In this document: piece by piece, positions 9,245 to 19,064 of the stretch
How the letters are laid out: every line of letters begins with the position of its first letter
Position numbering within the stretch: the first letter of the stretch is position 1
DNA from: Clostridiales bacterium
Lineage (GTDB): Bacteria > Bacillota > Clostridia > Christensenellales > Borkfalkiaceae
Length of the DNA stretch: 64,000 nt
Direction: 5' to 3'
NCBI GenBank assembly: GCA_015069365.1
Contig: SVIT01000001.1
Location: 62,001-126,000 of the forward strand
Made by a program: the position numbers and the translations under genes
The notes under the pieces: model-generated
Seen by the model: the letters and a program-made list of their open reading frames with translations, nothing else
Databases searched by the model: none
Told to the model about the DNA's origin: nothing

Positions 9245-12200
9245 ATGGAGAATCAAGAAGTAAATAAGACCATTCTTACAGAGCACCGTCGGGTCGTTGG
9301 ATCTCGATATTTCCTTGCTCTTCTTAACTTTCTTGCGATTTTAGCGGGGACTGTTGTTACGCTTCTGTTCGTCATCAAGCGCGGTAGTCCTCCCATCATG
9401 CAGATCTATTTGTATGCGTTGATCGGCATCAACGTGGCACAGATCGGTATCTGCGTTGCGGATTATATCTTAAAGACGAAAGTGGGTTCATACGTGAAAC
9501 AGTTGACAACAGCCTCTTACATTGTAGCAGGGGTTTGGTTGGCAATGTTGATCGTTGAATTGGTGACTGGTACCGTATTATACGGCATTTTCCGTATTGA
9601 TCTTTTTTTGGTAACGGTCATTCAGATCCTCGTTGCGTTGGTCGCATATCTTATGTGGCCGCACATGAACCGTCGCGCGATCGATTCGATGATTCATGCA
9701 AAAGCGAGAAATAACCCTGACAAGCGTCGCGGTATTTCCAAACGTTTTATGGCAATGTACGTATTCTTGTCGCTGTTTATTATCGCGGCGCAGATGGGTT
9801 CGTTGCTTGTATACAAAGTACCCCCTCAGCTGTACGATCTGTTCTCCGAATCAAGAGCGGTAAAATACGAGCTTAACGAAGATGGGGACGGATATGTTGT
9901 GGCTTACGTATATACGGGTACTTCCCCTTACGTAAACATTCCCGCAACGTTTAACAACAAACCCGTTGTAGGTCTGAAAGCGGGCGCGTTGATAGACGAT
10001 GGGTTGATGGAAAAATATAAGGTTACGGAGATTACGTTCGGTACGCCTGCTAAAAATGAAGCAGGGGAAGATATCATGGTCAGCAACCTTCAATATATTG
10101 AGAGCGGTGCAATCGCCAACAATAATATTGAAAAATTGACCATTCCCGATACGGTAGTCAGCATCGAAAAAGACGCGATCGTCAGTACTTCCTTGAAGAC
10201 GTTGGAATATACTGCGCGCGCGCAGTTCGACGCGATGTATTTGTCTTCCTGCGTGGGCTTGGAAACGATTATCATGTCGGGCGAAAACGTCGGTACGATC
10301 GAATCTTTGGACGGCTTGAACGCAACGACGACGATTGAGGTTGATAAAGATATCTACAATCAATACCGCAAGGAAAACTTTGCATACGTAACCAAATTCA
10401 GCCCTATTTTGGACGTGGATGAATTCTGTTTGGACTTCTACACCAACTTCGATTATTATATCGACAGTATCTTCTGCAAAAAGGGCGAAGAAATTTCGCT
10501 TAGATACAGCGATTTGAAAGGCGCAGAGACGCAGGGCGTCAGCCCGGTTGTGGATACGCTTGCGTATATCAAAGACAATCACGAATTAGGCACGCAGGGC
10601 GCAAAAGAGGCAAGCGCATTCCGCGGTTGGTATTTCGATCCCGATTTCACCACCGAATGCGTATTTACTGAAAACGGCGCAGTCAGCATTAAGGATAACG
10701 CTACTTTGTACGCAAAGTGGATCACGGAATATACGGGTACGCTCAACTGGGGCACGCATCAGCCTGAAGGTTCTCCTTCGTACGTTTACTGGACGGACGA
10801 GGACACCGTTCCTTTCCCCGTAATCACCGACAGAGCAGGGTATGCAAACGGTGTTGAATGGCGTGTTTCCGATACGAAAGAACAAGTTTTCAATTCTCAA
10901 AACTTTTCCAGAAATATTACGTTGGACGCAACGTGGCTCTTGGATAAACCGACCATTGATATCGTCAGCAATTTCGTTGGGAACGGTTTACAGCAAAGCT
11001 ATGATAAAAATATTGTAAACTATACCTATGACGAGACGTATACGCTCGGGTTGGTGGCAGATTATGCACACCCGTTGCATGGTTTAAGCTATAACGGTAC
11101 CAGCACAAATTATTCCTTCTACTGGTCGAAGGTAGGAGATTCTTCTTCCACCAGTACGAACAGCTCCATCAACCTGACGGAAGTTGCGGATACGGGTAAA
11201 TATAAGCTGGAAGTGACCATTTATTCGCCTTATGGCGAAACCGCTTCTGCGGATACGGAAATCGAGGTCACCATTGATAAGAAAGCAATCGACATGGGCA
11301 ACGTAACCCTTCCCGACGATCATGATTCCATGTTCTATTCGGGCGTATTGCAAAAGAGAGCGTACAACGGCACGTTGGGTTCGGATAACATCAAGGTTAC
11401 CTATACCTACTATGACGCTGAAGGGGAATTGCTCAATATTAACAACGGCGTTATGAATGCGGGTGAATATTCGGTCGTTGCAAAATTCGAAAAGAACAAC
11501 CAGGCGGAAGCAGTTAACTATTTGACGAAGACGTTAGAGGCGACTTTCACGATCTTCCCCAAAGAATTGACGTATGAAGGCTGGGCAGGGAACGGTACTG
11601 GCTGGACGGATAACTCTGTTGTATACAACGGCGAAAGCAAACAGTATAAAATGCAGATCAGCGGCGTATTGCCCAATGATAACGTGGAACTGATCTATGA
11701 ACAAAACAGCCATACGGGCTTGAACGCAGGCACGTACGAATCTGTCTTGACGGGTATCAATAACAGCAACTATACGTGGAGTGAAATGATGAGAAATCAT
11801 TCTCGCCAAGTATGGACGATTGAGCAAAAGGAAGTTACCGTATATGCATGGCAGGTTGATAACGGCGCTTGGACGGACAAGAGTATTGTTTACGACGGCA
11901 AGACGCATGGTATCTATGCAGTCATGAACGGTACGGTGAAAGACCAAAAGGTTAATTTCGTATACTCGACCGATCCCACCTACGTGAACAGTGCAGTAAA
12001 AGCGGCGAAGTACAGCGCAAAAATTATCGGCGTAGACGACGCGAACTATTACTTTGACGTGGAGAGCGAAGACGCAGAATGCGCTTGGGAAATTCTCCGC
12101 CGTGAATTGAGCGTACAGTTCGCGACTCAAAACTTGACGTATAACGGTTTAGACCAAGGTATCAACGTCACGATCGGTAATTTTGTAAAAGAGGAATTTG

Positions 12201-15200
12201 CCGATTTTGAACTGTCGATGTTCGATTTGACGGGCAAGTCTGCAAACGTAGACGTGGACGTATTGGCGAAAAATACAGTGCAATCGACGATTACGCTCAG
12301 CAATAAAGCGCTCAATGCAGGCAAGTATACGGCAATTATTGCCGGGCTGAACACCTCTGAGAACGCAGAACTTTTGAATAACTATACGTTGTCTTCGACT
12401 TCTCAAGAATTTGAGATTAGACAAAGAGAACTGTTTATTGACAATGAATTCGGTTCGTACACGTATAATGGTTTAATCCAGAGCGTGACGGTAAACGTAA
12501 CCAACATTTTACCTGACGATTTGAGCAGCTTTAACTTCAGTCAGTTTAAGACGGGTGAAACGGACGGGGCGATTGTTGCGGCTTCGGGCAGTCTTGCGGC
12601 TGAAAAATATCAGCTCGTATTCCAAGGCAAAGATGCAGGCACGTATACGGTTTCCGTTGACGAATTCGTAAACGGGAACAACAACTATAAATTGGCAAAC
12701 GTCTATACGGACACCTTCCGTATTGCAAAGAAAGCCCTTACTGTCGATAGCTGGACGTTGACGGACAAGACGGGCGCTATGGATGAAGCAAACTATACGA
12801 AAGGGCAATCGTTCTCCGCTACTTATAATTATTACGGATATACCGTAACCCCTGTTTTCAGCGGTGTTATTGACGGAGAGACGGTGGAATTGACGTTGAG
12901 CGGCAACGAACAGACGCAGGCGAAATCCCATACGACCACCGCGGTTTTGGATACCGTTGCATATCCCAACTATACGATGACGAGCGCTCAGGCAAGCTGG
13001 GAGATCCTGCCCTATACGGTAGATCTTAGCTGGAAAGTGGAAGGGCTTGAGCAGACTATGTTTGTCTATGACGGCGAAACAAAGACGGTAACCCCCGTGT
13101 ACACGTTGCTTGGCGACGATACGACGGTGTTTACGTACGTTGACGCGGCGCAGCTTATCCAGAAAAATAAGGGCGATTACTCGGTCGAAGTTAAAACGAT
13201 TGAAAACAGCAACTATACGCTGGGCGTAGGTACGAAGTTCGATTGGAAAATCGGCGCTCAGGTAATCACGCTTACGTGGAACGGCTTGAACAGCTTAACT
13301 TACACGGGCGAATATCAAGGCCCTGGGTTCTCGCTGAGCGGTTTCTCTGCGGAAGACGTGGATAGCGGTACTTTGTCGCTGAGAGCAAATACGCATTCTA
13401 ATTCTTACGTCTATGGTACGAGTGCGAATACGCAGTATTTCGCAATCGACGCTGTAAACAGCTATTCCTTCACTGGGGATCACGGTTTCGCGGTAGACGC
13501 AGGTACGTATAAGATTGACAGCTTCGCGGTTTTGAAGAATGGGCTTGTAGATAAGAACTATACGATTGAAAACGAATTCTCTTACGAGATCGCGAAGAAA
13601 GAACTTACTCTTTCGGGCGTATGGAGCTACTCGAACAACGTTTCCGACAGCGGCGAATACCTCAGCTCGACGAAGCTGATATACAATAAATCTGATTATT
13701 ACGTAACGACGGAAATTGCGACGGGTCTTGTCAGCCGTTTGGGCACAGCGGACGATATTCAGCTGGCTTACGCAAAGGGCGGCGTTTCGCAAGTAGGTAC
13801 GTATACGGAAGAAGTAGAAGGCTTGACGGGTACGTTTGAAAAGAACTACTTCCTGAACCCCGAAAACAGCACGTTTGAGTGGTCGATTCAACCCAAAGTG
13901 CTTGTCCTTGATTGGACGGTAGAAGAGAAGACGTATTCGGGCGCGGAACAAACGCAAAACGCGACGATCAATTACGTCTATAATACGGATACAGTTGACG
14001 ACAACGACGGTAAGGCATACAGAGGGGACGTTATCACTTTGACGTACACCCAGCAGCACATTGCAACCGCACAAGGCAATTATGTTGTAAAGGTTGCCGA
14101 GCAGTTGGATAATCCCAACTATATCTTCGTAGAAGAAAGCAGTAATCTTACCTGTAACTGGTCGATTTCTCCCAAACCCGTTACGTTGATCTGGGAAACG
14201 ACGTCGTTTATCTACAACAAGCAGGTACAATATCCTAAGGCATGGTATGTTCCCGTAGGCGGCGATAAAATCGAGGTTACGAGCTATGAGAACTATGAAA
14301 ACGTCGACGCAGGTCCTCATGAAGTAACGGCAAGCGCGTTGGGTGATCCTAACTATACGATTGACAAAACGGATAATAAACACGTAAAGGTGTATTCGAT
14401 TGCAAAGAAAGTGCTTGAACTTGAGTGGACGGTCAACGGTGAAACCGATTTGGATATTGTCTATGACCGTCAGGTTAAAGCGCTCGTTCCTGCAGCGACG
14501 AACGTTTTCATGGGCGACGTTGTCAATTTGACGTATGGGGAGCATGAATTTACCGATGCGGGCGAATATGCAGTAACGGTAACGGATATTGATAATGGTA
14601 ACTATACCATAGACGGCGTAGGCAACTTAACGCAAAACATAAACATTCAACAGGCGCCTATTACGTTTGTTTGGAAGTGGGATGGCGACGTAGAAGAGAG
14701 AGCCTTCACGTACGACGGTAACGCGCACACGTTGACGGCAACGGCGAGCGGCGTTGTCGCAGGCGATACGGTCAACGTTTCCTATCTTGAAGGAGAAAAC
14801 AGCTACACGAATGTAGAAACCTACACGGTGACGGTCAACGGAATCGATAACGACAACTATTCCTTTGTTAAAGAAAGTAAAACGTTGCAGATCAATCCTC
14901 AAAAGGTAGAGATTACTTGGACGGGTATCGAGACGTTAACGTACGATGGTACTGCGCATACGTTGGAAGCAACGGTTATCGGTAAAGACGATAGACAGCC
15001 AGTTCTCTTCGCTTACGACGTCGCGGGAAATTCGTTTACGAATGCAGATAAGCATACGGTCACGATTGACAGCTTGTCAGACGGTAACTACACGTTGGAC
15101 GAAGCAATCGGGGTGTTAAGTAAGGAATTGCTCATTAACCCGATGATCGTAACGCTTGGTTGGAGCGGTTTAACGAACGAGTATTTCGCAGGCAGAACGT

Positions 15201-18148
15201 ACAAGGCAGAGGCAACGGTAACCAACGCCTGCGGTACGGACGTTGTAACGGTCAACAGCTATGAAGCGAATACAACGTCGAAGTACGGTTCGATCGGCGA
15301 AAATACCAACGCCACTACGTATGCAGGTATATATAAAGTGAAAGCAGCGGGGCTTTCTAACGCCAACTATACGTTGGAGGGTGCAAGCGACGTTGAGCAA
15401 ACTTTGACGGTTGCACAGCAAAAGGTTACGGTGGCATGGAACGATAATTCCGACGTGGAATATGACGGTTCTGCGCACAGCGTTTCGGCTGTGATTAAGG
15501 GCATCGAGGATGGGGTTGCTATTCCGGCAAGCTATAGCATAACGCGCGGCATAGAAACAGTCGTTTCGGCTCTCAATGCAGGTACGTATACCTTCAAGAT
15601 TACCAGCCTGAATGATGATAACTATGTCCTTGATTCTTCTATCACGGAAGAGCAACGCAAATGCAGCTTGACGATCAAACCGAGAGTTGTCACGCTTGCT
15701 TGGGACGAAGACACCTTCACGTATGACGGCAATACGCATGCGTTGGCGGTTATTGCATCCAACAAAGTCGGCAACGACGCGGTAGGGTTTACCTACACGG
15801 CACAAAAATTGAGTGCGAACGGAAATATTGAAGCAAACAGCAACAGCGCAATCACGGTTGGTCAGTACCAGATCAACGTTAAGACTGTGACGAATGCTAA
15901 CTACACGTTGGAAGGCACGTCCTCGAACACAGCGGGTACGCTTACGATCAATCCTCAGAAGGTTACCATTACGTGGCCTACAACGACCTCTTGGGTCTAT
16001 GATGGTATGGTTCATTCCTTGATCCCGACCGTAACGGGTAGCTATCGCGGTGTGAATATGGCGGTGAACTTCACGTACGACGGAAACGGTAATACACGTA
16101 CGAACGAGGGCTCGTTGACTGTGAAAGTGGCTTCCCTCAGCGATCCTAACTATACGTTGGAGGGCGTAACCAACGCTTCGTCGATATTGACGATTGCACC
16201 TCGTCCTATAGAGTTGGTATGGAACGCGCAGACGGTGGAATTTGACGGCGATGCGCATACGGTAACGGCAAGCATCAAGAATAGAGTTATGGGCGATACG
16301 GTCAACTTGACCTACGATCATAACGTATTTACCGATGCGGATACGTATACGGTAACGATAACGGCGCTCGATAACACCAACTACACGTTGGTAAACGGCA
16401 AGAACTTGTCCACAACGTTTACAATTGTTCCTCAAAAGGTAAAGATCACTTGGTCTGATATGAACGTTGTATACGACGGCAACACGCATACGCCTACCAT
16501 CAGCGTAGTCGGTGACAAAGACGGTTTACCCGTAGCGTATACGCTTTCGGATACAAACGCATATAAGAACTTCGGTACGTATCCTATGAGTGTAACTTTA
16601 GGCAATTCTAACTACACAACGGACGGCGTAAGTAATGTAGCACAGAGCTTGGTTATCCAACAGAAAACGGTTACGCTTGACTGGACGTGGGATGGCGGCG
16701 CAGAACAGACTTTCACGTATGACGGAAACGCACATACGTTGACGGCAACAGTGAACGGCGTTGTAGCAGGCGATACGGTTAACGTTTCCTACGTAGGCGG
16801 CAACAGCTATACGAATGTAGGAACCTACACGGTAACGGTTAACGGAATCGACAATAATAACTATACATTGAGTGGTGTAACGTCAAAGACGCTTAACATA
16901 GCCAAGAAAACGGTTACGCTTGACTGGACGTGGGATGGCGGTACAGAACGGACTTTCACGTATGACGGAAACGCACATACGTTGACGGCAACAGTGAACG
17001 GCGTTGTAGCAGGCGATACGGTCAACGTTTCCTACGTAGACGGCAACAGTTACACGGATAAAGGAACGTATACGGTAACGGCTAGCATCGACAATAGTAA
17101 CTATGTGATAGACGGCGTAACGTCAAAGACGCTTAACATAGCCGCGAAAACGGTTACGCTTGACTGGACGTGGGATAACGGCGCAGAACAGACTTTCACG
17201 TATGACGGAAACGCACATACGTTGACGGCAACAGTGAACGGCGTTGTAGCAGGCGATACGGTTAACGTTTCCTACGTAGGCGGTAACAGCTATACGAATG
17301 TAGGAACCTATACGGTAACGATTGACGGAATTGACAATAGTAACTATGTGATAGACGGTGCAAGCGAACTGTCGCAGCCCCTTACGATTGAGAAGAGAAT
17401 GGTTACGTTTGATTGGACGTGGGATAACGGTGCAGAACGGACTTTCACGTATGACGGAAACGCGCATACCTTGAAAGCAATCGCGAAGAACGTTGTAGTA
17501 GGCGATACGGTCAACGTTTCCTACGTAGACGGCAACAGCTACACAAATGCAGGCACGCACACGGTAACCATCGGCGGAATCGATAACGGGAACTATGCCT
17601 TTGTTGCAGAGAGCAAGACGTTGCAGATTGACGCGCAGGTCGTGTCGATTGAGTGGGCGAACACGCAGTTTGTATACGATGGCAATGCGCACAGTGCTAC
17701 GGTCATTGTGACCGGTTCGACAGGGGCAGTAGGCTATACGCTTTCTGCGAATAGTTTCACGAACGCAGGCACGTACACGGTCAGCGTAATTGCGCTCACG
17801 AACAGCAACTATACGTTGGACGGCGCAAGCAATACATCGACGACGCTTACGATCACGCCGAGAGTGCTGGAATTCAACTGGACTGTACCCAACGGCGCAA
17901 CGGAAAACGGACAGACGAAATCTTACACGGTAACCCCGAAGAATAAGGTTAGCGGCGACGTAGTCAACGTACAGGCAGAGATTCAGAAAGACGGAGGCAC
18001 CGTCACCAAGATCGTATCGGCGGGCACGTATGAAATCACGGTTACGGGCATCAGCGGTACGGACGCGGCGAATTACACGATCGTAGGGTCTGCAACGCTT
18101 GAAAGCGGAACGTTCACGATCGCTCAAGCGCCAGTAGTGGCAGAATAA
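9245..18148 (+). CDS. Giant membrane-anchored MBG-repeat protein (2967 aa): N-terminal TM bundle, LRR_5-like segment, InlB-like repeat, many MBG repeats
   Basis: SD aaggaggtg. Several N-terminal hydrophobic helices. FRGWYFDPDF...ATLYAKW repeat. Repeated YDGNAHTLTATVNGVVAGDTVNVSYVGGNSYTNVGTYTVTVNGIDNNNY units. Confidence 0.9.
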   Translation: MENQEVNKTILTEHRRVVGSRYFLALLNFLAILAGTVVTLLFVIKRGSPPIMQIYLYALIGINVAQIGICVADYILKTKVGSYVKQLTTASYIVAGVWLAMLIVELVTGTVLYGIFRIDLFLVTVIQILVALVAYLMWPHMNRRAIDSMIHAKARNNPDKRRGISKRFMAMYVFLSLFIIAAQMGSLLVYKVPPQLYDLFSESRAVKYELNEDGDGYVVAYVYTGTSPYVNIPATFNNKPVVGLKAGALIDDGLMEKYKVTEITFGTPAKNEAGEDIMVSNLQYIESGAIANNNIEKLTIPDTVVSIEKDAIVSTSLKTLEYTARAQFDAMYLSSCVGLETIIMSGENVGTIESLDGLNATTTIEVDKDIYNQYRKENFAYVTKFSPILDVDEFCLDFYTNFDYYIDSIFCKKGEEISLRYSDLKGAETQGVSPVVDTLAYIKDNHELGTQGAKEASAFRGWYFDPDFTTECVFTENGAVSIKDNATLYAKWITEYTGTLNWGTHQPEGSPSYVYWTDEDTVPFPVITDRAGYANGVEWRVSDTKEQVFNSQNFSRNITLDATWLLDKPTIDIVSNFVGNGLQQSYDKNIVNYTYDETYTLGLVADYAHPLHGLSYNGTSTNYSFYWSKVGDSSSTSTNSSINLTEVADTGKYKLEVTIYSPYGETASADTEIEVTIDKKAIDMGNVTLPDDHDSMFYSGVLQKRAYNGTLGSDNIKVTYTYYDAEGELLNINNGVMNAGEYSVVAKFEKNNQAEAVNYLTKTLEATFTIFPKELTYEGWAGNGTGWTDNSVVYNGESKQYKMQISGVLPNDNVELIYEQNSHTGLNAGTYESVLTGINNSNYTWSEMMRNHSRQVWTIEQKEVTVYAWQVDNGAWTDKSIVYDGKTHGIYAVMNGTVKDQKVNFVYSTDPTYVNSAVKAAKYSAKIIGVDDANYYFDVESEDAECAWEILRRELSVQFATQNLTYNGLDQGINVTIGNFVKEEFADFELSMFDLTGKSANVDVDVLAKNTVQSTITLSNKALNAGKYTAIIAGLNTSENAELLNNYTLSSTSQEFEIRQRELFIDNEFGSYTYNGLIQSVTVNVTNILPDDLSSFNFSQFKTGETDGAIVAASGSLAAEKYQLVFQGKDAGTYTVSVDEFVNGNNNYKLANVYTDTFRIAKKALTVDSWTLTDKTGAMDEANYTKGQSFSATYNYYGYTVTPVFSGVIDGETVELTLSGNEQTQAKSHTTTAVLDTVAYPNYTMTSAQASWEILPYTVDLSWKVEGLEQTMFVYDGETKTVTPVYTLLGDDTTVFTYVDAAQLIQKNKGDYSVEVKTIENSNYTLGVGTKFDWKIGAQVITLTWNGLNSLTYTGEYQGPGFSLSGFSAEDVDSGTLSLRANTHSNSYVYGTSANTQYFAIDAVNSYSFTGDHGFAVDAGTYKIDSFAVLKNGLVDKNYTIENEFSYEIAKKELTLSGVWSYSNNVSDSGEYLSSTKLIYNKSDYYVTTEIATGLVSRLGTADDIQLAYAKGGVSQVGTYTEEVEGLTGTFEKNYFLNPENSTFEWSIQPKVLVLDWTVEEKTYSGAEQTQNATINYVYNTDTVDDNDGKAYRGDVITLTYTQQHIATAQGNYVVKVAEQLDNPNYIFVEESSNLTCNWSISPKPVTLIWETTSFIYNKQVQYPKAWYVPVGGDKIEVTSYENYENVDAGPHEVTASALGDPNYTIDKTDNKHVKVYSIAKKVLELEWTVNGETDLDIVYDRQVKALVPAATNVFMGDVVNLTYGEHEFTDAGEYAVTVTDIDNGNYTIDGVGNLTQNINIQQAPITFVWKWDGDVEERAFTYDGNAHTLTATASGVVAGDTVNVSYLEGENSYTNVETYTVTVNGIDNDNYSFVKESKTLQINPQKVEITWTGIETLTYDGTAHTLEATVIGKDDRQPVLFAYDVAGNSFTNADKHTVTIDSLSDGNYTLDEAIGVLSKELLINPMIVTLGWSGLTNEYFAGRTYKAEATVTNACGTDVVTVNSYEANTTSKYGSIGENTNATTYAGIYKVKAAGLSNANYTLEGASDVEQTLTVAQQKVTVAWNDNSDVEYDGSAHSVSAVIKGIEDGVAIPASYSITRGIETVVSALNAGTYTFKITSLNDDNYVLDSSITEEQRKCSLTIKPRVVTLAWDEDTFTYDGNTHALAVIASNKVGNDAVGFTYTAQKLSANGNIEANSNSAITVGQYQINVKTVTNANYTLEGTSSNTAGTLTINPQKVTITWPTTTSWVYDGMVHSLIPTVTGSYRGVNMAVNFTYDGNGNTRTNEGSLTVKVASLSDPNYTLEGVTNASSILTIAPRPIELVWNAQTVEFDGDAHTVTASIKNRVMGDTVNLTYDHNVFTDADTYTVTITALDNTNYTLVNGKNLSTTFTIVPQKVKITWSDMNVVYDGNTHTPTISVVGDKDGLPVAYTLSDTNAYKNFGTYPMSVTLGNSNYTTDGVSNVAQSLVIQQKTVTLDWTWDGGAEQTFTYDGNAHTLTATVNGVVAGDTVNVSYVGGNSYTNVGTYTVTVNGIDNNNYTLSGVTSKTLNIAKKTVTLDWTWDGGTERTFTYDGNAHTLTATVNGVVAGDTVNVSYVDGNSYTDKGTYTVTASIDNSNYVIDGVTSKTLNIAAKTVTLDWTWDNGAEQTFTYDGNAHTLTATVNGVVAGDTVNVSYVGGNSYTNVGTYTVTIDGIDNSNYVIDGASELSQPLTIEKRMVTFDWTWDNGAERTFTYDGNAHTLKAIAKNVVVGDTVNVSYVDGNSYTNAGTHTVTIGGIDNGNYAFVAESKTLQIDAQVVSIEWANTQFVYDGNAHSATVIVTGSTGAVGYTLSANSFTNAGTYTVSVIALTNSNYTLDGASNTSTTLTITPRVLEFNWTVPNGATENGQTKSYTVTPKNKVSGDVVNVQAEIQKDGGTVTKIVSAGTYEITVTGISGTDAANYTIVGSATLESGTFTIAQAPVVAE
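16668..17640 (+). repeat. Four highly similar tandem MBG coding repeats (~240-249 bp period)
   Basis: cggttacgcttgactggacgtggga-type repeat starts at about 16668, 16911, 17151 and 17400. Confidence 0.85.
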
Positions 18149-18170
18149 GTATGATTTACGTAAGAGCGTA

Positions 18171-18192
18171 GCTTGGCATTTACATGCCAAGC
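18171..18192 (+). promoter_or_regulatory. Intra-operon perfect stem-loop downstream of the MBG gene
   Basis: GCTTGGCAT-ttac-ATGCCAAGC, 9-bp perfect stem, no U-tract. Confidence 0.7.
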
Positions 18193-18216
18193 GCGCCTTG
18201 CGGGATAAGGAGAAAT

Positions 18217-18990
18217 ATGGCATCGAATAAAAGTACCCCGGGAACAGATTTAATTATAAAGAGCATAGGCGTATGTCTTGCACAGCCGAATGACAAAAAG
18301 AAACCTCCCAAGGTAGCAATCGCATACAAAAAGGGAGAGGATATTGACAGTGTAAGATTCGTCTTTATCAAAATGCCCGTTAAGACGAATGCGGACAGAA
18401 GCACTTTTTTATCCGCAATCGCAAATGCGGAAGGCGTGAAGAACGTGACTTACGTGGGTTGTGACGGCTTGCCAAAGGATATTTACGTTTGCCGTGAAGA
18501 TAAAGGTACGGTGACGGACATTATCGAGAGAGATTACGTCAACAACTGCTATCCCGACGGCTTTACTGAAATTTTCGCAACCTCCTTAAAATTCTCGATT
18601 GAACAGCCAGGGGACTATGCCAAATCTTTTGACAAAGCTTTCAAGGTGGAGATATCGGCAGGTATTGACGCAGAATATGCGAAAGATTCGTACGAATATG
18701 CCATTATTAACGCATATAACGCATGCCTTTTGGGTTGCGTATTCGAGCGTGAAGAATTGCAGCTGGAAACCAGAAGCGGACAAAAGGTGAAATTCGAATT
18801 CCGTAAAACGAATACGGCGTTTGTCGTACAGGATAAGTTGTATATTTATCCCGTATTCAAGGGTTTGAGCGACTGCATCGATTATTACAAGACGGAAGAA
18901 TTTAGGTATATAGACGGTGATATGAACAAGCTTGTCTATAGAATTATGTATACCAACCGTTTGAACGATTATAATTTAGTGAAAGAATAA
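18217..18990 (+). CDS. Hypothetical protein (258 aa)
   Basis: ATG at 18217 preceded by ataaggagaaat. The track's earlier start at 18184 lacks an SD. Confidence 0.75.
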   Translation: MASNKSTPGTDLIIKSIGVCLAQPNDKKKPPKVAIAYKKGEDIDSVRFVFIKMPVKTNADRSTFLSAIANAEGVKNVTYVGCDGLPKDIYVCREDKGTVTDIIERDYVNNCYPDGFTEIFATSLKFSIEQPGDYAKSFDKAFKVEISAGIDAEYAKDSYEYAIINAYNACLLGCVFEREELQLETRSGQKVKFEFRKTNTAFVVQDKLYIYPVFKGLSDCIDYYKTEEFRYIDGDMNKLVYRIMYTNRLNDYNLVKE

Positions 18991-19064
18991 ATTTGAACCC
19001 GTATGAAAGGCGTAACACGCACTTTTAGGTTCGCCGTTATGGACAGGATTAATTGGAGAGAACA

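Noticed and set aside
13295-18223. Long minus-strand ORFs (416, 439, 366 aa) antisense to the MBG gene
   Set aside because: They mirror the repetitive coding strand, are Arg/Val-rich without family motifs, and lack SDs; a codon-composition by-product.
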